Both the position numbers and the translations under genes were made by a program. A DNA stretch of 64,000 nucleotides, from assembly GCF_028288185.1 (NCBI RefSeq), contig NZ_JAQBOF010000011.1:62001-126000 (forward strand), read 5' to 3'. Numbering within the stretch: the first letter of the stretch is position 1; each line of letters opens with the position of its first letter. The notes under the pieces are model-generated. The model made no database searches and was not told the DNA's origin. It was given only the letters and a program-made list of their open reading frames with translations. Source of the stretch: Mucilaginibacter sp. (GTDB taxonomy: Bacteria; Bacteroidota; Bacteroidia; Sphingobacteriales; Sphingobacteriaceae). This document shows, in pieces, positions 35,419 through 44,937 of this stretch.

Positions 35419-36393
35419 ATGAAGCATCTGTGTAGAATAATAGTTATATGCACATTGTTGATCATTAAAAGTACGGCGTACTCACAAACTTTGGCTGGCC
35501 AAAGTGGGTATTTAACTTTTACAATCAATGAAGGGGAAACTATTGTTCTACACGGAAACGCCGATCACGCAGCGGCCTACCAATGGTATAAAGACGGAGT
35601 GAAAATAAGCGGTGCAACATCTAAAGATTATAAAGCCGGGGTTGCCGGCATTTATACCGTTGTTGCCTATAACATCGAAGGTTGCCCATCGGCTACATCA
35701 GAGGGGGTGCATATTGTGGTTAATTCAGTCACACCACCAAAAACACCCGATACGTTAGTTGATCTAACTGTATCTATCCGATCATCTAATATCCATGCTT
35801 CGCCCGGCGATAATTTTAATTATGTGCTGATAGCTAAAAACAACAGCCCTATAGCCGGAACAAATGTCCAGGTGAGTTATATAATACCGCCAAACTTGGT
35901 TTATGTACCGCAATCCGGCGATATTGGTATAATAAACTATGACGCCACAACCCACAAACTAACGTGGGATATTAGCAAAATAAAGGAAAACGACCCGGCT
36001 CAACTAATAATAACAGTTAAGGCTTTAACCCCCGGTATGGTGCAAAGCATTGTTAATATTAAAGGAAAAGAGACCGACCCTATCATGGCAAACAATGTTG
36101 ACGAAACCGCTCAGCAAGTTTACCCACTGGTAGTATCAAATGTATTTACCCCCAATGGGGATGGCGTGAATGACACATTTGTTATACCAGGGCTGGAAAC
36201 CTATTCGGATACCGAGTTAACCATAATAAATCGTTGGGGTAATACCGTATATCAAAAAACAAATTACAAGAATGACTGGGACGGCCAGGGCATGGTAGAA
36301 GGTACTTACTTTTATGTACTAAGAGCAAAAAACAAAGCAGGAGTGTGGGATACTTACAAAGGTTATTTAACCTTATTAAGAACAAAAATATAA
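35419..36393 (+). CDS. Surface protein with gliding-motility/type IX C-terminal domain
   Basis: 324 residues with signal peptide MKHLCRIIVICTLLIIKSTAYS. An Ig-like domain (residues 25-103) precedes a DUF11-like domain (114-225; GDNFNYVLIAKNNSPI, IPPNLVYV). Residues 239-322 are the CHU_C/type B sorting domain of the type IX system: SNVFTPNGDGVNDTFVIPG, LTIINRWGNTVYQ, WDGQ and GTYFYVLRA. The protein is thus exported by the type IX secretion system and attached to the cell surface. Its stop overlaps the start of the PorP/SprF gene by one base (TAATG), so the two are translationally coupled. Confidence 0.92.
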   Translation: MKHLCRIIVICTLLIIKSTAYSQTLAGQSGYLTFTINEGETIVLHGNADHAAAYQWYKDGVKISGATSKDYKAGVAGIYTVVAYNIEGCPSATSEGVHIVVNSVTPPKTPDTLVDLTVSIRSSNIHASPGDNFNYVLIAKNNSPIAGTNVQVSYIIPPNLVYVPQSGDIGIINYDATTHKLTWDISKIKENDPAQLIITVKALTPGMVQSIVNIKGKETDPIMANNVDETAQQVYPLVVSNVFTPNGDGVNDTFVIPGLETYSDTELTIINRWGNTVYQKTNYKNDWDGQGMVEGTYFYVLRAKNKAGVWDTYKGYLTLLRTKI

Positions 36394-37388
36394 TGAAAAG
36401 GTTACTATTCGTTTTTGTTTTAACAGCATCATTTATAACGGCAAACGCGCAGCAGGACGCGCAGTTTAGCCAGTATATTTTTAATGGGCTATATGTTAAC
36501 CCGGCCTATGCCGGTTATAAAAGCGATTTTTATGTTAACAGCTTTTTTCGTTCGCAATGGACGGGGCTAAACGGGGCGCCTCAAACCGAATCGGTAGCCG
36601 CAGATGGTTCTGTCGCTAATGATAAGGTTGGTTTGGGTTTGTTATTGCAGCGCGACCAGATAGGGGCACAAAGCAATATCGCCGCTTACTCAAATTATGC
36701 CTATCGCATACAAATAGGGCAGGACGAAAACTCCAGGTTGGCGTTTGGGTTAGGTTTAGGCTTTATTCAAACAGGCATTGATGGCAATAAGTTAAACCCG
36801 GTGCAAAGCGGCGATAACTATATCCCAACAGGATATCATAGCTTTTTATCGCCCGATGCCCGATTGGGAGTTTTATATACCAACGATAATTACTTTGTAG
36901 GCGCGTCTGTTGACAATCTGATACCACAGTACATGCATAATATGGCAGATGCCAGCGCTTTGGGTGTGCCGATACCCCTGCCACATGAATACTTTACAAC
37001 AGGTGCCATATTTAACTTGAATGAACAAACTAGATTTAAACCGTCAATCCTTATAAAAGATAGCAAGAGCGTGCCAACCAGCATGGATATTAATGCATTT
37101 TTATTATTAAATGATAAGTTATGGCTTGGCGCTACCTATCGCACGGCCGTGTCGCTTTATAATAAACCCAATTTGCAAAAGAATCTGCCCACATCAAGCG
37201 CAATGGTAGCTATAGTAGAATTTTTTGCCTCAGAGAACCTCCGTATTGGCTATGCTTATGATTATTCCTTAAATAAAATAGGCGCTTTAGGTTATGGATC
37301 GCATGAACTATCAATAGGATTCCTGATAAAAAACAGTAACAGTCCTCGTTCCCGGTTTAATGACCCAACCAGGAAGTGTTATTTTTAA
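36393..37388 (+). CDS. PorP/SprF-family type IX secretion membrane protein
   Basis: The ATG at 36393 (MKRLLFVFVLTASFITANAQ) gives a signal peptide; an in-frame start 48 bases upstream lies inside the preceding gene. QQDAQFSQYIFNGLYVNPAYAGYKS is the family signature, and the rest is an outer-membrane beta barrel (GLGLLLQRDQIGAQS, GYAYDYSLNKIG). Proteins of this type pair with a specific type IX cargo, as SprF does with SprB. The cargo is most probably the CHU_C protein one base upstream. A 175-base gap follows it. Confidence 0.92.
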   Translation: MKRLLFVFVLTASFITANAQQDAQFSQYIFNGLYVNPAYAGYKSDFYVNSFFRSQWTGLNGAPQTESVAADGSVANDKVGLGLLLQRDQIGAQSNIAAYSNYAYRIQIGQDENSRLAFGLGLGFIQTGIDGNKLNPVQSGDNYIPTGYHSFLSPDARLGVLYTNDNYFVGASVDNLIPQYMHNMADASALGVPIPLPHEYFTTGAIFNLNEQTRFKPSILIKDSKSVPTSMDINAFLLLNDKLWLGATYRTAVSLYNKPNLQKNLPTSSAMVAIVEFFASENLRIGYAYDYSLNKIGALGYGSHELSIGFLIKNSNSPRSRFNDPTRKCYF

Positions 37389-37563
37389 TATATAACATTA
37401 TACTGATAAAAAAATGTATGCTTAAATTATGTGTCTGCGGGGGATAAAAAATCATACACAACTCCCCGGATATTTAAACAAATACATCCATTGGTTTATA
37501 TTAAATCTATTATAAACAGGTATTGCTTTTGCTGCCGTTTAGATATATAACAGTTAGAATATA

Positions 37564-38382
37564 ATGAAACGATCTTTTAAAATTGCTTTAGCCGCGCTTG
37601 TTTGTGTAGCATTGGTTTACACAAACTGTAAAAAATCGGCTACGTCTTCAACTCCGTCAAATACACCAGCCAACAATATGGCAATAAGCAAACAGATTGC
37701 CGGCACATTTATTAAATCATTAAACGGTGAATACGGCGGTGCTAAAATTGGTGATGGCATTAAAGCGCCGTCAAACCCTTTTTCTACTCAAAAAGGCCCG
37801 CGTGTAAATAGCGTTACATCCTATTGTGGTTATACTATTGATACCTCTCTTTTTTTTACCAGGGTTATTGGTGATACTACCAGGGTAGTAGGCAGCAAAT
37901 ACAAGTTTATTTATACCTGTAGCAACGGCGCGCTTAATGGCTATATACTTTCTGATAGTATCACCTATACAGACAACGGCACCCTACTTAATAACAAATA
38001 TCTAACCGGCCAAAATTATGCGGTAAACAATTTCAGTTCTGGCTTTAGCGTGGTTTTAATACGCGGCACATTAGGTACCAATTACTCCGTGTCGGCACTT
38101 AATAAGTCGCATATAGTAGTTGCTTACAATAAGGCCAACATACAATATTATTTAAATGCGCTAACCGTAAATGTTACCGGCAGCTCGCCCAATATAACCA
38201 GCGGCTCGACTGATTTTAACGCCAGCATTAGTTATTTACAAGATGGCAATACCGTAGAAGGCAACTATAGCGGTTCAATGCAGTTTTTAGGGAATCATCT
38301 GGTTAAAATAACCTTAACTTATAATGGCGTAACTACCGTGTACTCCTACAACCTGATCACTCAAGAGATAGGCATTATTTAA
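37564..38382 (+). CDS. Lipoprotein of unknown function
   Basis: 272 residues, lipobox VYTNC. After a Ser/Thr/Pro-rich linker the mature protein is beta-rich with many Asn, Ser and Thr residues (NGYILSDSITYTDNG, SFGFSV-like strands, SITSGSTDFNASISY). I recognise no named family. It follows the type IX cluster on the same strand with a 175-base gap and has its own terminator, so it is probably transcribed alone. Confidence 0.65.
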   Translation: MKRSFKIALAALVCVALVYTNCKKSATSSTPSNTPANNMAISKQIAGTFIKSLNGEYGGAKIGDGIKAPSNPFSTQKGPRVNSVTSYCGYTIDTSLFFTRVIGDTTRVVGSKYKFIYTCSNGALNGYILSDSITYTDNGTLLNNKYLTGQNYAVNNFSSGFSVVLIRGTLGTNYSVSALNKSHIVVAYNKANIQYYLNALTVNVTGSSPNITSGSTDFNASISYLQDGNTVEGNYSGSMQFLGNHLVKITLTYNGVTTVYSYNLITQEIGII

Positions 38383-38405
38383 TTAAGATATATACAATTG
38401 GTTTA

Positions 38406-38438
38406 AAGTGCCGTTCGGATTTCGGATGGCGCTTTTTT
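38406..38438 (+). terminator. Rho-independent terminator of the lipoprotein gene at 37564
   Basis: A 7-bp stem (AAGTGCC with GGCGCTT, one G-T pair) closes a loop that holds a direct repeat TTCGGAT-TTCGGAT, followed by six T residues. It lies 23 bases after the stop. Confidence 0.7.
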
Positions 38439-38486
38439 GTTACTCGATCCGGTCTTCTTTATGAAGGGTGTTTATAGCATAATTAG

Positions 38487-38960
38487 CTAATTTGAAGCTC
38501 TCTTTCCTAAGGGGGGTACTGTAATCCAGTCTTCAACTTTGAACTCCTTAGTTCGAGGGATATTGGCCGCATACATTACATATCCGTCTTTGGAAGGCTT
38601 AATGAAGTATAGGACGTAATTATATAAAAAGGTTAAATCATCATTATGCCTTGCCAGGTCTATCAGACCTCTCAAGGTCAAATAATTTATAGTCCTGATT
38701 TTTTCGACGGAAAGCGGAATTGGCTTTAAAACATTGTATGAAAAACGTGGTTTGCCGCCGTCCATACGGCAAGGGCAGTTTATCTCCAGAGAGGTGTTGG
38801 CTCCGTTTGTACAAGTAATCGAAAGAAGTTTGTCGCCTGGGGATGTCATAATTGTGTCCAGCAGGTAATAGACCGTATCCTTTTTTATTCTGTTCTGGCC
38901 CAAGCATGCGCCAGAGAAGAACAGGCAAATTAATAATAACAGTATTTTTTGTTTTTTCAT
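38487..38960 (-). CDS. Secreted protein of unknown function
   Basis: With the ATG at 38960 the product has 157 residues and a signal peptide (MKKQKILLLLICLFFSGACLGQ). A longer frame upstream overlaps yifB and has no signal peptide. Two Cys pairs occur in the mature part (ITCTNG, INCPC). It is beta-rich, and I do not recognise a family. It lies 83 bases downstream of yifB on the same strand. Confidence 0.6.
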   Translation of the reverse strand: MKKQKILLLLICLFFSGACLGQNRIKKDTVYYLLDTIMTSPGDKLLSITCTNGANTSLEINCPCRMDGGKPRFSYNVLKPIPLSVEKIRTINYLTLRGLIDLARHNDDLTFLYNYVLYFIKPSKDGYVMYAANIPRTKEFKVEDWITVPPLGKRASN

Positions 38961-39043
38961 CTTTCTAGTTATATTAGTTGCAACCACCGCTATCCGTAGT
39001 TCTAACCAGTGACCGCTATGTCCGGAGACAGTATCTCTATTCT

Positions 39044-40585
39044 CTACCCCGCCCACCCCTCTCTATCCAAACTCCTAAACTGTATGGCTTCGGCCAGGTG
39101 TTCTATTTGTATGTCCTCGCTTCCGGCCAGGTCGGCAATGGTACGCGATACTTTTAGTATACGGTCATAAGCGCGTGCGGATAGTCCCAGTTTTTCCATC
39201 GCTTTTTTAAGCAGGTTTTGCCCGGCGGCGCTTATCTTACAAAGGTCGCGTACCATTTGCGGGCTCATCTGGGCATTGGCGTGCAGGTCGGGCCGGGTGC
39301 CGAAGCGGGCAATCTGTACTTCCCTTGCTTTTATTACCCGTTCGCGGATGTCTTCGCTTTTTTCGGCAAGTCGATCTGATGCCAGTTCGTTAAAATTAAC
39401 AGGGGTTACTTCTACGTGCAAATCTATGCGGTCTAACAGCGGACCAGATATCTTACTTAAATATTTCTGTACCATTCCCGGCGGACAGATACATTCCTTC
39501 TCGGGATGGTTATAGTAGCCGCATGGGCATGGATTCATACTTGCCACCAACATAAAACTGCTGGGGTAATCAACTGAAAATTTTGCGCGGGATATGGTTA
39601 CTTTACGCTCTTCTAACGGTTGACGCATTACTTCCAACGCGCTACGTTTAAATTCGGGCAATTCATCTAAAAACAAAACACCGTTATGTGCTAACGAGAT
39701 CTCGCCGGGTTGAGGATTACCACCACCACCGACAAGCGCCACGTCCGAAATTGTATGGTGTGGAGATCTGAACGGCCTGATAGTAACTAATGCATCGGCC
39801 GCAGAGAGCTTGCCGGCTACCGAATGTATCTTGGTAGTTTCCAAAGATTCATATAAACTCAATGGCGGCAAAATGGACGGCAGCCTTCGGGCCAACATGG
39901 TTTTACCTGCACCAGGCGGACCAATCAGTATCACATTATGTCCACCCGCCGCGGCTATCTCTAAAGCGCGTTTTATATTTTCCTGGCCTTTTACTTCGCT
40001 AAAGTCGCTATCGTAATTACATAGGCTGTTATAAAACTCTTCGCGGGTGTTTACCACTTCACGCGGCAGGTCTATATCGCCATTAAAGAAACCTGCAACC
40101 TCTTTGATGTTTTCTACACCATACACCTCTAAATCGTTTACAATAGCGGCCTCACGGGCGTTTTGTTTGGGAAGGATAAAACCTTTAAAGCCATCTTTAC
40201 GGGCTTGTATGGCAATTGATAACGCTCCCTTTATCGGTTGCAAACCACCATCAAGCGACAGTTCGCCCATTATTAAATATTTGTCCAATTCTTCGAAATT
40301 GATCTGCCCAGAGGCGGCAAGTATCGCTGTAGCAATCGTCAGATCATAAGACGATCCTTCTTTTTTAATATCGGCAGGGGCCATATTAACAATGATTCGT
40401 TGGCGGGGCATTCGGAAACTATTGGTAGTTAAAGCTGATTCTATTCTTTGCCAGGATTCGCGCACGGCATTATCCGGCAGGCCAACTATCGCGTAATAGA
40501 TATTGCCTCCGCTTATATTAACCTCAATTGTAATGGTGATGGCCTCTATGCCATAAACGGCGCTGCCAAAGGTTTTAACTAACAC
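39044..40585 (-). CDS. yifB: YifB/ComM-family Mg-chelatase-like AAA+ ATPase
   Basis: 513 residues with a GTG start ([15 protein letters not shown]), which matches the family's usual N-terminus MLVK. The N-terminal ChlI-like domain ([36 protein letters not shown]) is followed by an AAA+ module with Walker A at 222-229 (GPPGAGKT), Walker [14 protein letters not shown] and sensor motifs ([13 protein letters not shown] and [11 protein letters not shown]). A Zn-like [17 protein letters not shown] cluster lies near the C-terminal third. ComM acts as a branch-migration helicase during natural transformation and DNA integration in other bacteria. The gene is alone on its strand segment. Confidence 0.93.
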   Translation of the reverse strand: MLVKTFGSAVYGIEAITITIEVNISGGNIYYAIVGLPDNAVRESWQRIESALTTNSFRMPRQRIIVNMAPADIKKEGSSYDLTIATAILAASGQINFEELDKYLIMGELSLDGGLQPIKGALSIAIQARKDGFKGFILPKQNAREAAIVNDLEVYGVENIKEVAGFFNGDIDLPREVVNTREEFYNSLCNYDSDFSEVKGQENIKRALEIAAAGGHNVILIGPPGAGKTMLARRLPSILPPLSLYESLETTKIHSVAGKLSAADALVTIRPFRSPHHTISDVALVGGGGNPQPGEISLAHNGVLFLDELPEFKRSALEVMRQPLEERKVTISRAKFSVDYPSSFMLVASMNPCPCGYYNHPEKECICPPGMVQKYLSKISGPLLDRIDLHVEVTPVNFNELASDRLAEKSEDIRERVIKAREVQIARFGTRPDLHANAQMSPQMVRDLCKISAAGQNLLKKAMEKLGLSARAYDRILKVSRTIADLAGSEDIQIEHLAEAIQFRSLDREGWAG

Positions 40586-40707
40586 TATGATAAAGTTTTA
40601 TTATAGCGTAAGATATAGAATTTATTTGGAGAGCAGAAAACCAGCTGTAAAAATGTACTGTAGTGTTTCGAAACACTTCGCTACAGCATATCGATCAATA
40701 AAAACAA

Positions 40708-42297
40708 TTATAATGCTGTAACTGTAAAGCTGGCCATCAAATTCACATTTGGGTCAACCAGAATTACCGGTAATTTTTTACCCGCTGCGATGTGTGTGTT
40801 CGAGGTGCGGCCTGTCATATTAATGGTCTGCACATGCCCATCAATGGCAATTTCTAATGGAAATGTATATAGGTTGGCTTGCTTTTGATCAACTTGCAAA
40901 TCAACAATATGGGTTTTTGTATCGTATTTCCATTTTACAGCCAGGTCCGGATGGCCCGATGTATTTAGCCATTGTTTAAAAAACTGATCAAGATTTTGTC
41001 CGCTAATTTGGGCCATCACTTCTTTAAAGTCGGTAGTGTTGGCGTTACTGCCTTCGTATTTTAAATAATAGGTGTTAATGCCCTTCCAAAAAACGCCATC
41101 GCCCAATTTACGGCGAAGCATGTGCAGCACCCAACTTCCTTTTTCGTAGCTGTTGGCGTTGAGCAGCGGCATATAGTCGGTTTTTATGGTTGTATCAACT
41201 ATTGGCGTAAACCTGTATTTTTCAAACTTTAATACTTTAGTTCGCTGGGTCGCTAAACGTTTTTTTAAGGTGTCTATACCGTATTTACTTTCCAGGTAAT
41301 AATTGGTTAGATAAGTCGCAAAGCCCTCGCTTAACCATAAGTGATGAAAGTCTTTTTCGCTAACCGCATCGCCAAACCATTGGTGAGCTATCTCGTGCGC
41401 CATTAGTTCTTCAATGCCCTTATTGCCTACCGAATTTTCGAAATAGAAAATAGCGCTGGCGTTTTCCATACCGCCAAATATGGTTTTTGATTGTACGTTG
41501 GCTAGTTTCTTATAAGCATAAGGGCCTACCTTGTTTATATAAAACGGCAATATCTCGGCGGCTACAGCGTAGCTTCTAAACCCGATCTGCGCATTTTCAG
41601 GAAATACATAAGTATAAACAGGTATATTATCAACATCTTTTGGATGGTCTATAGCAAAATCGGCTACGCCAATTACCATAACCTTGGTGGGTAGCTGCGC
41701 GGTTTCGGCCCAATGGGTTATTTTAAGCTCGCCGGGCGCGGCAGTTTCACTAATCTTTAGTCCGTTGGCAATGACCTGGTAATGATCGGGCGCGCTAACA
41801 GTAAAATCGAGAGTGGCTTTGTCGGCTGGGTCATCAACGCAGGGCAACCAGTTATGGGCGCGGTTTGGCCAGTTATCGCCAAAAAAAGTCCGGTGGCCGA
41901 ATTTGTTTGTTGATATGATCAAACCATCAGCGGGCACTCCTTCATAAATAACAGAATAGATTTTTGTTGTACTTTGGATGGCTTTGGTATAAATATTCAC
42001 CACATCACTATCCTGCTGAAACTTAACAGACCTGCCGTTTTCGAGCACCCGGCTTACCGTCATACCCCAACCCTTGCTATTCTTTTTTACCAGATTGATA
42101 TGGAACGATCCCGGCGTTGTTAAAAACTTAACTGCGATGTCTGCACGGCCTTTTATGCTATTGTTTGCATCATTCAACTGGATATTAAAACCATAATGCT
42201 GCACATCAATTGCCGAACCGGGCACCTGGGCCTGAGCGTTAAGACAGCACCAAATACATCCTAAAGACAGAAATATCCTTTTCGTTTTCATAGCCAT
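40708..42297 (-). CDS. M1-family zinc aminopeptidase, exported
   Basis: 529 residues. A signal peptide (KTKRIFLSLGCIWCCLNAQAQ) follows the first residues; an ATG 6 bases later is an alternative start. The exopeptidase motif GGMEN lies at 275-279, and the zinc site HEIAH at 301-305 is completed by Glu324 (WLSEGFATYL). The 18-residue spacing is that of family M1. The N-terminal beta-saddle domain is present, but the large C-terminal helical domain of aminopeptidase N is missing, and only about 190 residues follow the active site. The enzyme should remove N-terminal residues from peptides in the periplasm. It is downstream of ffh but separated by a terminator. Confidence 0.9.
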   Translation of the reverse strand: MAMKTKRIFLSLGCIWCCLNAQAQVPGSAIDVQHYGFNIQLNDANNSIKGRADIAVKFLTTPGSFHINLVKKNSKGWGMTVSRVLENGRSVKFQQDSDVVNIYTKAIQSTTKIYSVIYEGVPADGLIISTNKFGHRTFFGDNWPNRAHNWLPCVDDPADKATLDFTVSAPDHYQVIANGLKISETAAPGELKITHWAETAQLPTKVMVIGVADFAIDHPKDVDNIPVYTYVFPENAQIGFRSYAVAAEILPFYINKVGPYAYKKLANVQSKTIFGGMENASAIFYFENSVGNKGIEELMAHEIAHQWFGDAVSEKDFHHLWLSEGFATYLTNYYLESKYGIDTLKKRLATQRTKVLKFEKYRFTPIVDTTIKTDYMPLLNANSYEKGSWVLHMLRRKLGDGVFWKGINTYYLKYEGSNANTTDFKEVMAQISGQNLDQFFKQWLNTSGHPDLAVKWKYDTKTHIVDLQVDQKQANLYTFPLEIAIDGHVQTINMTGRTSNTHIAAGKKLPVILVDPNVNLMASFTVTAL

Positions 42298-42334
42298 ACT
42301 ATCTTACGTAATAATACGGCAATTTGTTTGTAAA

Positions 42335-42357
42335 TAAAAAAAGCGGCTAAGCCGCTT
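42335..42357 (-). terminator. Rho-independent terminator of ffh
   Basis: A 7-bp stem (AAGCGGC with GCCGCTT) with a 3-base loop is followed on the minus strand by a T tract. It lies 36 bases past the ffh stop codon. Confidence 0.85.
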
Positions 42358-42392
42358 CGATATTTTCTCCCACCTTCAGGGGGCCGAGAGGA

Positions 42393-43718
42393 TTACCTCG
42401 GCATCCTCTTCATCATATTGGCCATTGCTGCCGGATTACTCATTTGCTTCATCACCTTACGCATATCATCAAACTGTTTGATCAGCTTGTTAACCTCGGT
42501 CAAATCAGTGCCTGATCCTTTTGCGATACGAGCGCGACGGCTTTGGTTAATGGTATCCGGGTTTTCTTTTTCGGCAGGGGTCATTGATTGGATTATGGCC
42601 TCAATATTTTTAAAGGCATCATCCTGGATCTCTACATCCTTCATCATTTTGCCTACGCCCGGTATCATACCCATCAGATCTTTCATGTTACCCATCTTCT
42701 TGATCTGCTGGATCTGGCTATAAAAATCGTTAAAGTCGAATTTATTTTTGCGGATCTTCTTTTGCAGTTCGGCGGCTTCTTTCTCGTCAAACTGCATTTG
42801 TGCACGCTCAACTAACGAAACCACGTCGCCCATGCCCAGGATACGTGATGCCATCCGATCCGGGTGGAAAACATCAATGGCTTCCATCTTTTCGCCGGTA
42901 CCAATAAACTTGATCGGCTTGTTTACTACAGATTTTATAGACAGCGCGGCACCACCACGGGTATCGCCATCTAGTTTGGTTAATACCACACCGGTAAAGT
43001 CAAGCCTGTCGTTAAACACTTTAGCGGTGTTTACAGCATCCTGGCCGGTCATGGAGTCGACTACAAATAATATTTCCTGCGGATTAACAGCGGCCTTAAC
43101 CTGCTCAATCTCCACCATCATGGCTTCGTCAATAGCTAAACGGCCCGCGGTATCAATTATAATAACGTTATGCCCATTCTGTTTGGCAAAGGCAATACCT
43201 TCTTTTGCTATCGCGATAGGGTCCTTTGACTCGCGGTTAACATAAACCGGCACACCTATTTGCTCGCCTAAAACCATTAACTGGTCAATAGCTGCCGGAC
43301 GATAAATATCATCGGCAATTAATAGCGGCTTTTTGTTTTTTTGTGTTTTTAGATAGTTAGCCAGCTTACCGGTAAAGGTTGTTTTACCTGCACCATTTAA
43401 CCCCGCTATTAATATAATGGTTGGATTTGCTGTTAAATTAAGCTCGGCAGTAGTGCCACCCATTAATGCCGCCAGCTCATCATTCATTAGTTTGGTTAGC
43501 AACTGGCCCGGCGAAACAGCGGTTAGCACGTTTCCACCGATAGCTTTTTGTCTTACATCGTCTGTAAAAGCTTTGGCTGTTTTATAGTTAACGTCGGCAT
43601 CCAGAAGGGCTTTTCTAATTTCCTTCATGGTTTCGGCCACGTTTATTTCTGTAATGGTTCCCTGCCCCTTCAGGACCTTAAACGCCCTGTCGAGTTTATC
43701 CGAAAGATTTTCAAACAT
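42393..43718 (-). CDS. ffh: Signal recognition particle protein Ffh
   Basis: 441 residues, the usual length. The N domain (MFENLSDKLDRAFKVLKGQG, RKALLDADVNYK) is followed by the GTPase G domain with G1 GLNGAGKTT at 106-114, DDIYRPAAIDQL, IDTAGRL, TKLDGDTRGGAALS and the closing motif FIGTGEKMEAIDVFHPDRMASRILGMGDV. The Met-rich M domain (MIPGVGKMM, GSGTDLTEVNKLIKQFDDMRKVMKQM, MANMMKRMP) binds 4.5S RNA and signal sequences. Ffh delivers nascent inner-membrane proteins to FtsY. The G1 loop is the variant GLNGAG instead of GLQGSG. It is monocistronic, with its own promoter and terminator. The RNA gene is not in the window. Confidence 0.98.
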   Translation of the reverse strand: MFENLSDKLDRAFKVLKGQGTITEINVAETMKEIRKALLDADVNYKTAKAFTDDVRQKAIGGNVLTAVSPGQLLTKLMNDELAALMGGTTAELNLTANPTIILIAGLNGAGKTTFTGKLANYLKTQKNKKPLLIADDIYRPAAIDQLMVLGEQIGVPVYVNRESKDPIAIAKEGIAFAKQNGHNVIIIDTAGRLAIDEAMMVEIEQVKAAVNPQEILFVVDSMTGQDAVNTAKVFNDRLDFTGVVLTKLDGDTRGGAALSIKSVVNKPIKFIGTGEKMEAIDVFHPDRMASRILGMGDVVSLVERAQMQFDEKEAAELQKKIRKNKFDFNDFYSQIQQIKKMGNMKDLMGMIPGVGKMMKDVEIQDDAFKNIEAIIQSMTPAEKENPDTINQSRRARIAKGSGTDLTEVNKLIKQFDDMRKVMKQMSNPAAMANMMKRMPR

Positions 43719-43746
43719 TATATTATACTCAAATTTATTATAAATG

Positions 43747-43754
43747 CAAAGGTA
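43747..43754 (-). promoter_or_regulatory. Bacteroidota -7 promoter box of ffh
   Basis: TACCTTTG on the minus strand matches TAnnTTTG exactly and ends 28 bases before the ffh ATG. The -33 element is not clear. Confidence 0.5.
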
Positions 43755-43829
43755 TGATTTTGGCGCAATTATGTTCTAATGGCGTTAATTAGATCATCAA
43801 AAAATTTAAGACGAAGCTGTTTAGAATGC

Positions 43830-44861
43830 CTAATACGGGAACTTATACACTATACCCAATGCCATGCCCTCTGTTGCCTGGGGGAAGGTTTTAGTTGTAT
43901 TGGGCAGTGGATTGGTGCTTTTATCATAAATAAAAGTACCGTTCAGGTTCACTTGCACCAACCGGTTAACGCGCGCGCCAAGCGTAGCATCAACCCGGTG
44001 ACTTATATATGAAACATGCTTTTCGTAAGGGATGAATAGGGCATAACGTACATTAAGCGGCATCCCTTTGGCAATTTCTTTAATAAATGTAGATACTACC
44101 TGGAACGCAAGGTCATTCTTTATTTTTTTACCAAGATCTACACCGTAGGCGGTTTTCTGTTTATTGTAGACACCGGTGTCTAACACAAATGTCTGCCTGG
44201 CTGTACCCGTACCTAAACGCAGATCGAAAACACCTGATGGTTTATACTCAAAACCCACCGACTCGGTTAAATAACCCGGCGCCATAAAGTTTGAGATTTG
44301 CGACAAGGTGCCATTGCTGTTATATATGTATCCTTTATCAAACTGCGATTCGAACGTTAACGACCCAAAGAAATACCAGCTTTTAGACAATTGTGTTGCT
44401 ATTTTATTATCAAAGAAAATACGATCCTGTGTTTTGCGCGATCCCTGCCCTTTGTTTTTTGTTATGCCATAGATCAGGTTCAACTCACCCACATAATCAA
44501 GCGGGCCTTTTTTATATTCTGTTTTATAGTCAAAGTTAGTACCCAGAGCTATAGAGTTAGAGCCGCCCGAGGTATAGTTTTTACTAAATGCCGATTGATT
44601 AAAGTTTAACGCCATACTAATCCACTTTTTCCAATAGTTTATTTTATAATCAAGCATGGAAACAGGTATAGATTCCTGCCTTATCTGCTGTACCCTTGTA
44701 CGCACCGGCAACGAGTTTTTTGGCGGGTCTATGTGGTACTTGTTTAATATGGCTGTATCAACCTTAATGTCTTTTTTTAACGAGTCGGTCTTTTGTGCGG
44801 ATGCAGAAAAAGCAGCCATTAATAGCACTAGAACGATATACCCTGGTTTGTTTTTGGACAT
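43830..44861 (-). CDS. DUF3078-type secreted or outer-membrane protein
   Basis: 343 residues with signal peptide (LVLLMAAFSASAQ). The block YWKKWISMALNFNQSAFSKNYTSGGSNSIALG is the DUF3078 hallmark. After it come barrel-like strands (ELNLIYGITKNKGQ, GYLTESVGFEYKPSG) up to the C-terminus GIVYKFPY, which ends in an aromatic residue like outer-membrane barrels. The family is restricted to Bacteroidota and has no assigned function. It is transcribed in the same direction as the CarboxypepD_reg-like gene at 44938 with 76 bases between them. Confidence 0.82.
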   Translation of the reverse strand: MSKNKPGYIVLVLLMAAFSASAQKTDSLKKDIKVDTAILNKYHIDPPKNSLPVRTRVQQIRQESIPVSMLDYKINYWKKWISMALNFNQSAFSKNYTSGGSNSIALGTNFDYKTEYKKGPLDYVGELNLIYGITKNKGQGSRKTQDRIFFDNKIATQLSKSWYFFGSLTFESQFDKGYIYNSNGTLSQISNFMAPGYLTESVGFEYKPSGVFDLRLGTGTARQTFVLDTGVYNKQKTAYGVDLGKKIKNDLAFQVVSTFIKEIAKGMPLNVRYALFIPYEKHVSYISHRVDATLGARVNRLVQVNLNGTFIYDKSTNPLPNTTKTFPQATEGMALGIVYKFPY

Positions 44862-44937
44862 AGATAGACAAAGAAAAGCATTTTTCTTTTTATTTTGGAC
44901 TTATAATGTGGCAACAAGTTTAATCGTTGTAAAAATG

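Noticed and set aside
42748..43245. Open frame of 165 residues opposite ffh
   Set aside because: It lies inside ffh on the other strand with low-complexity Ser-rich sequence, so it is an antisense shadow.
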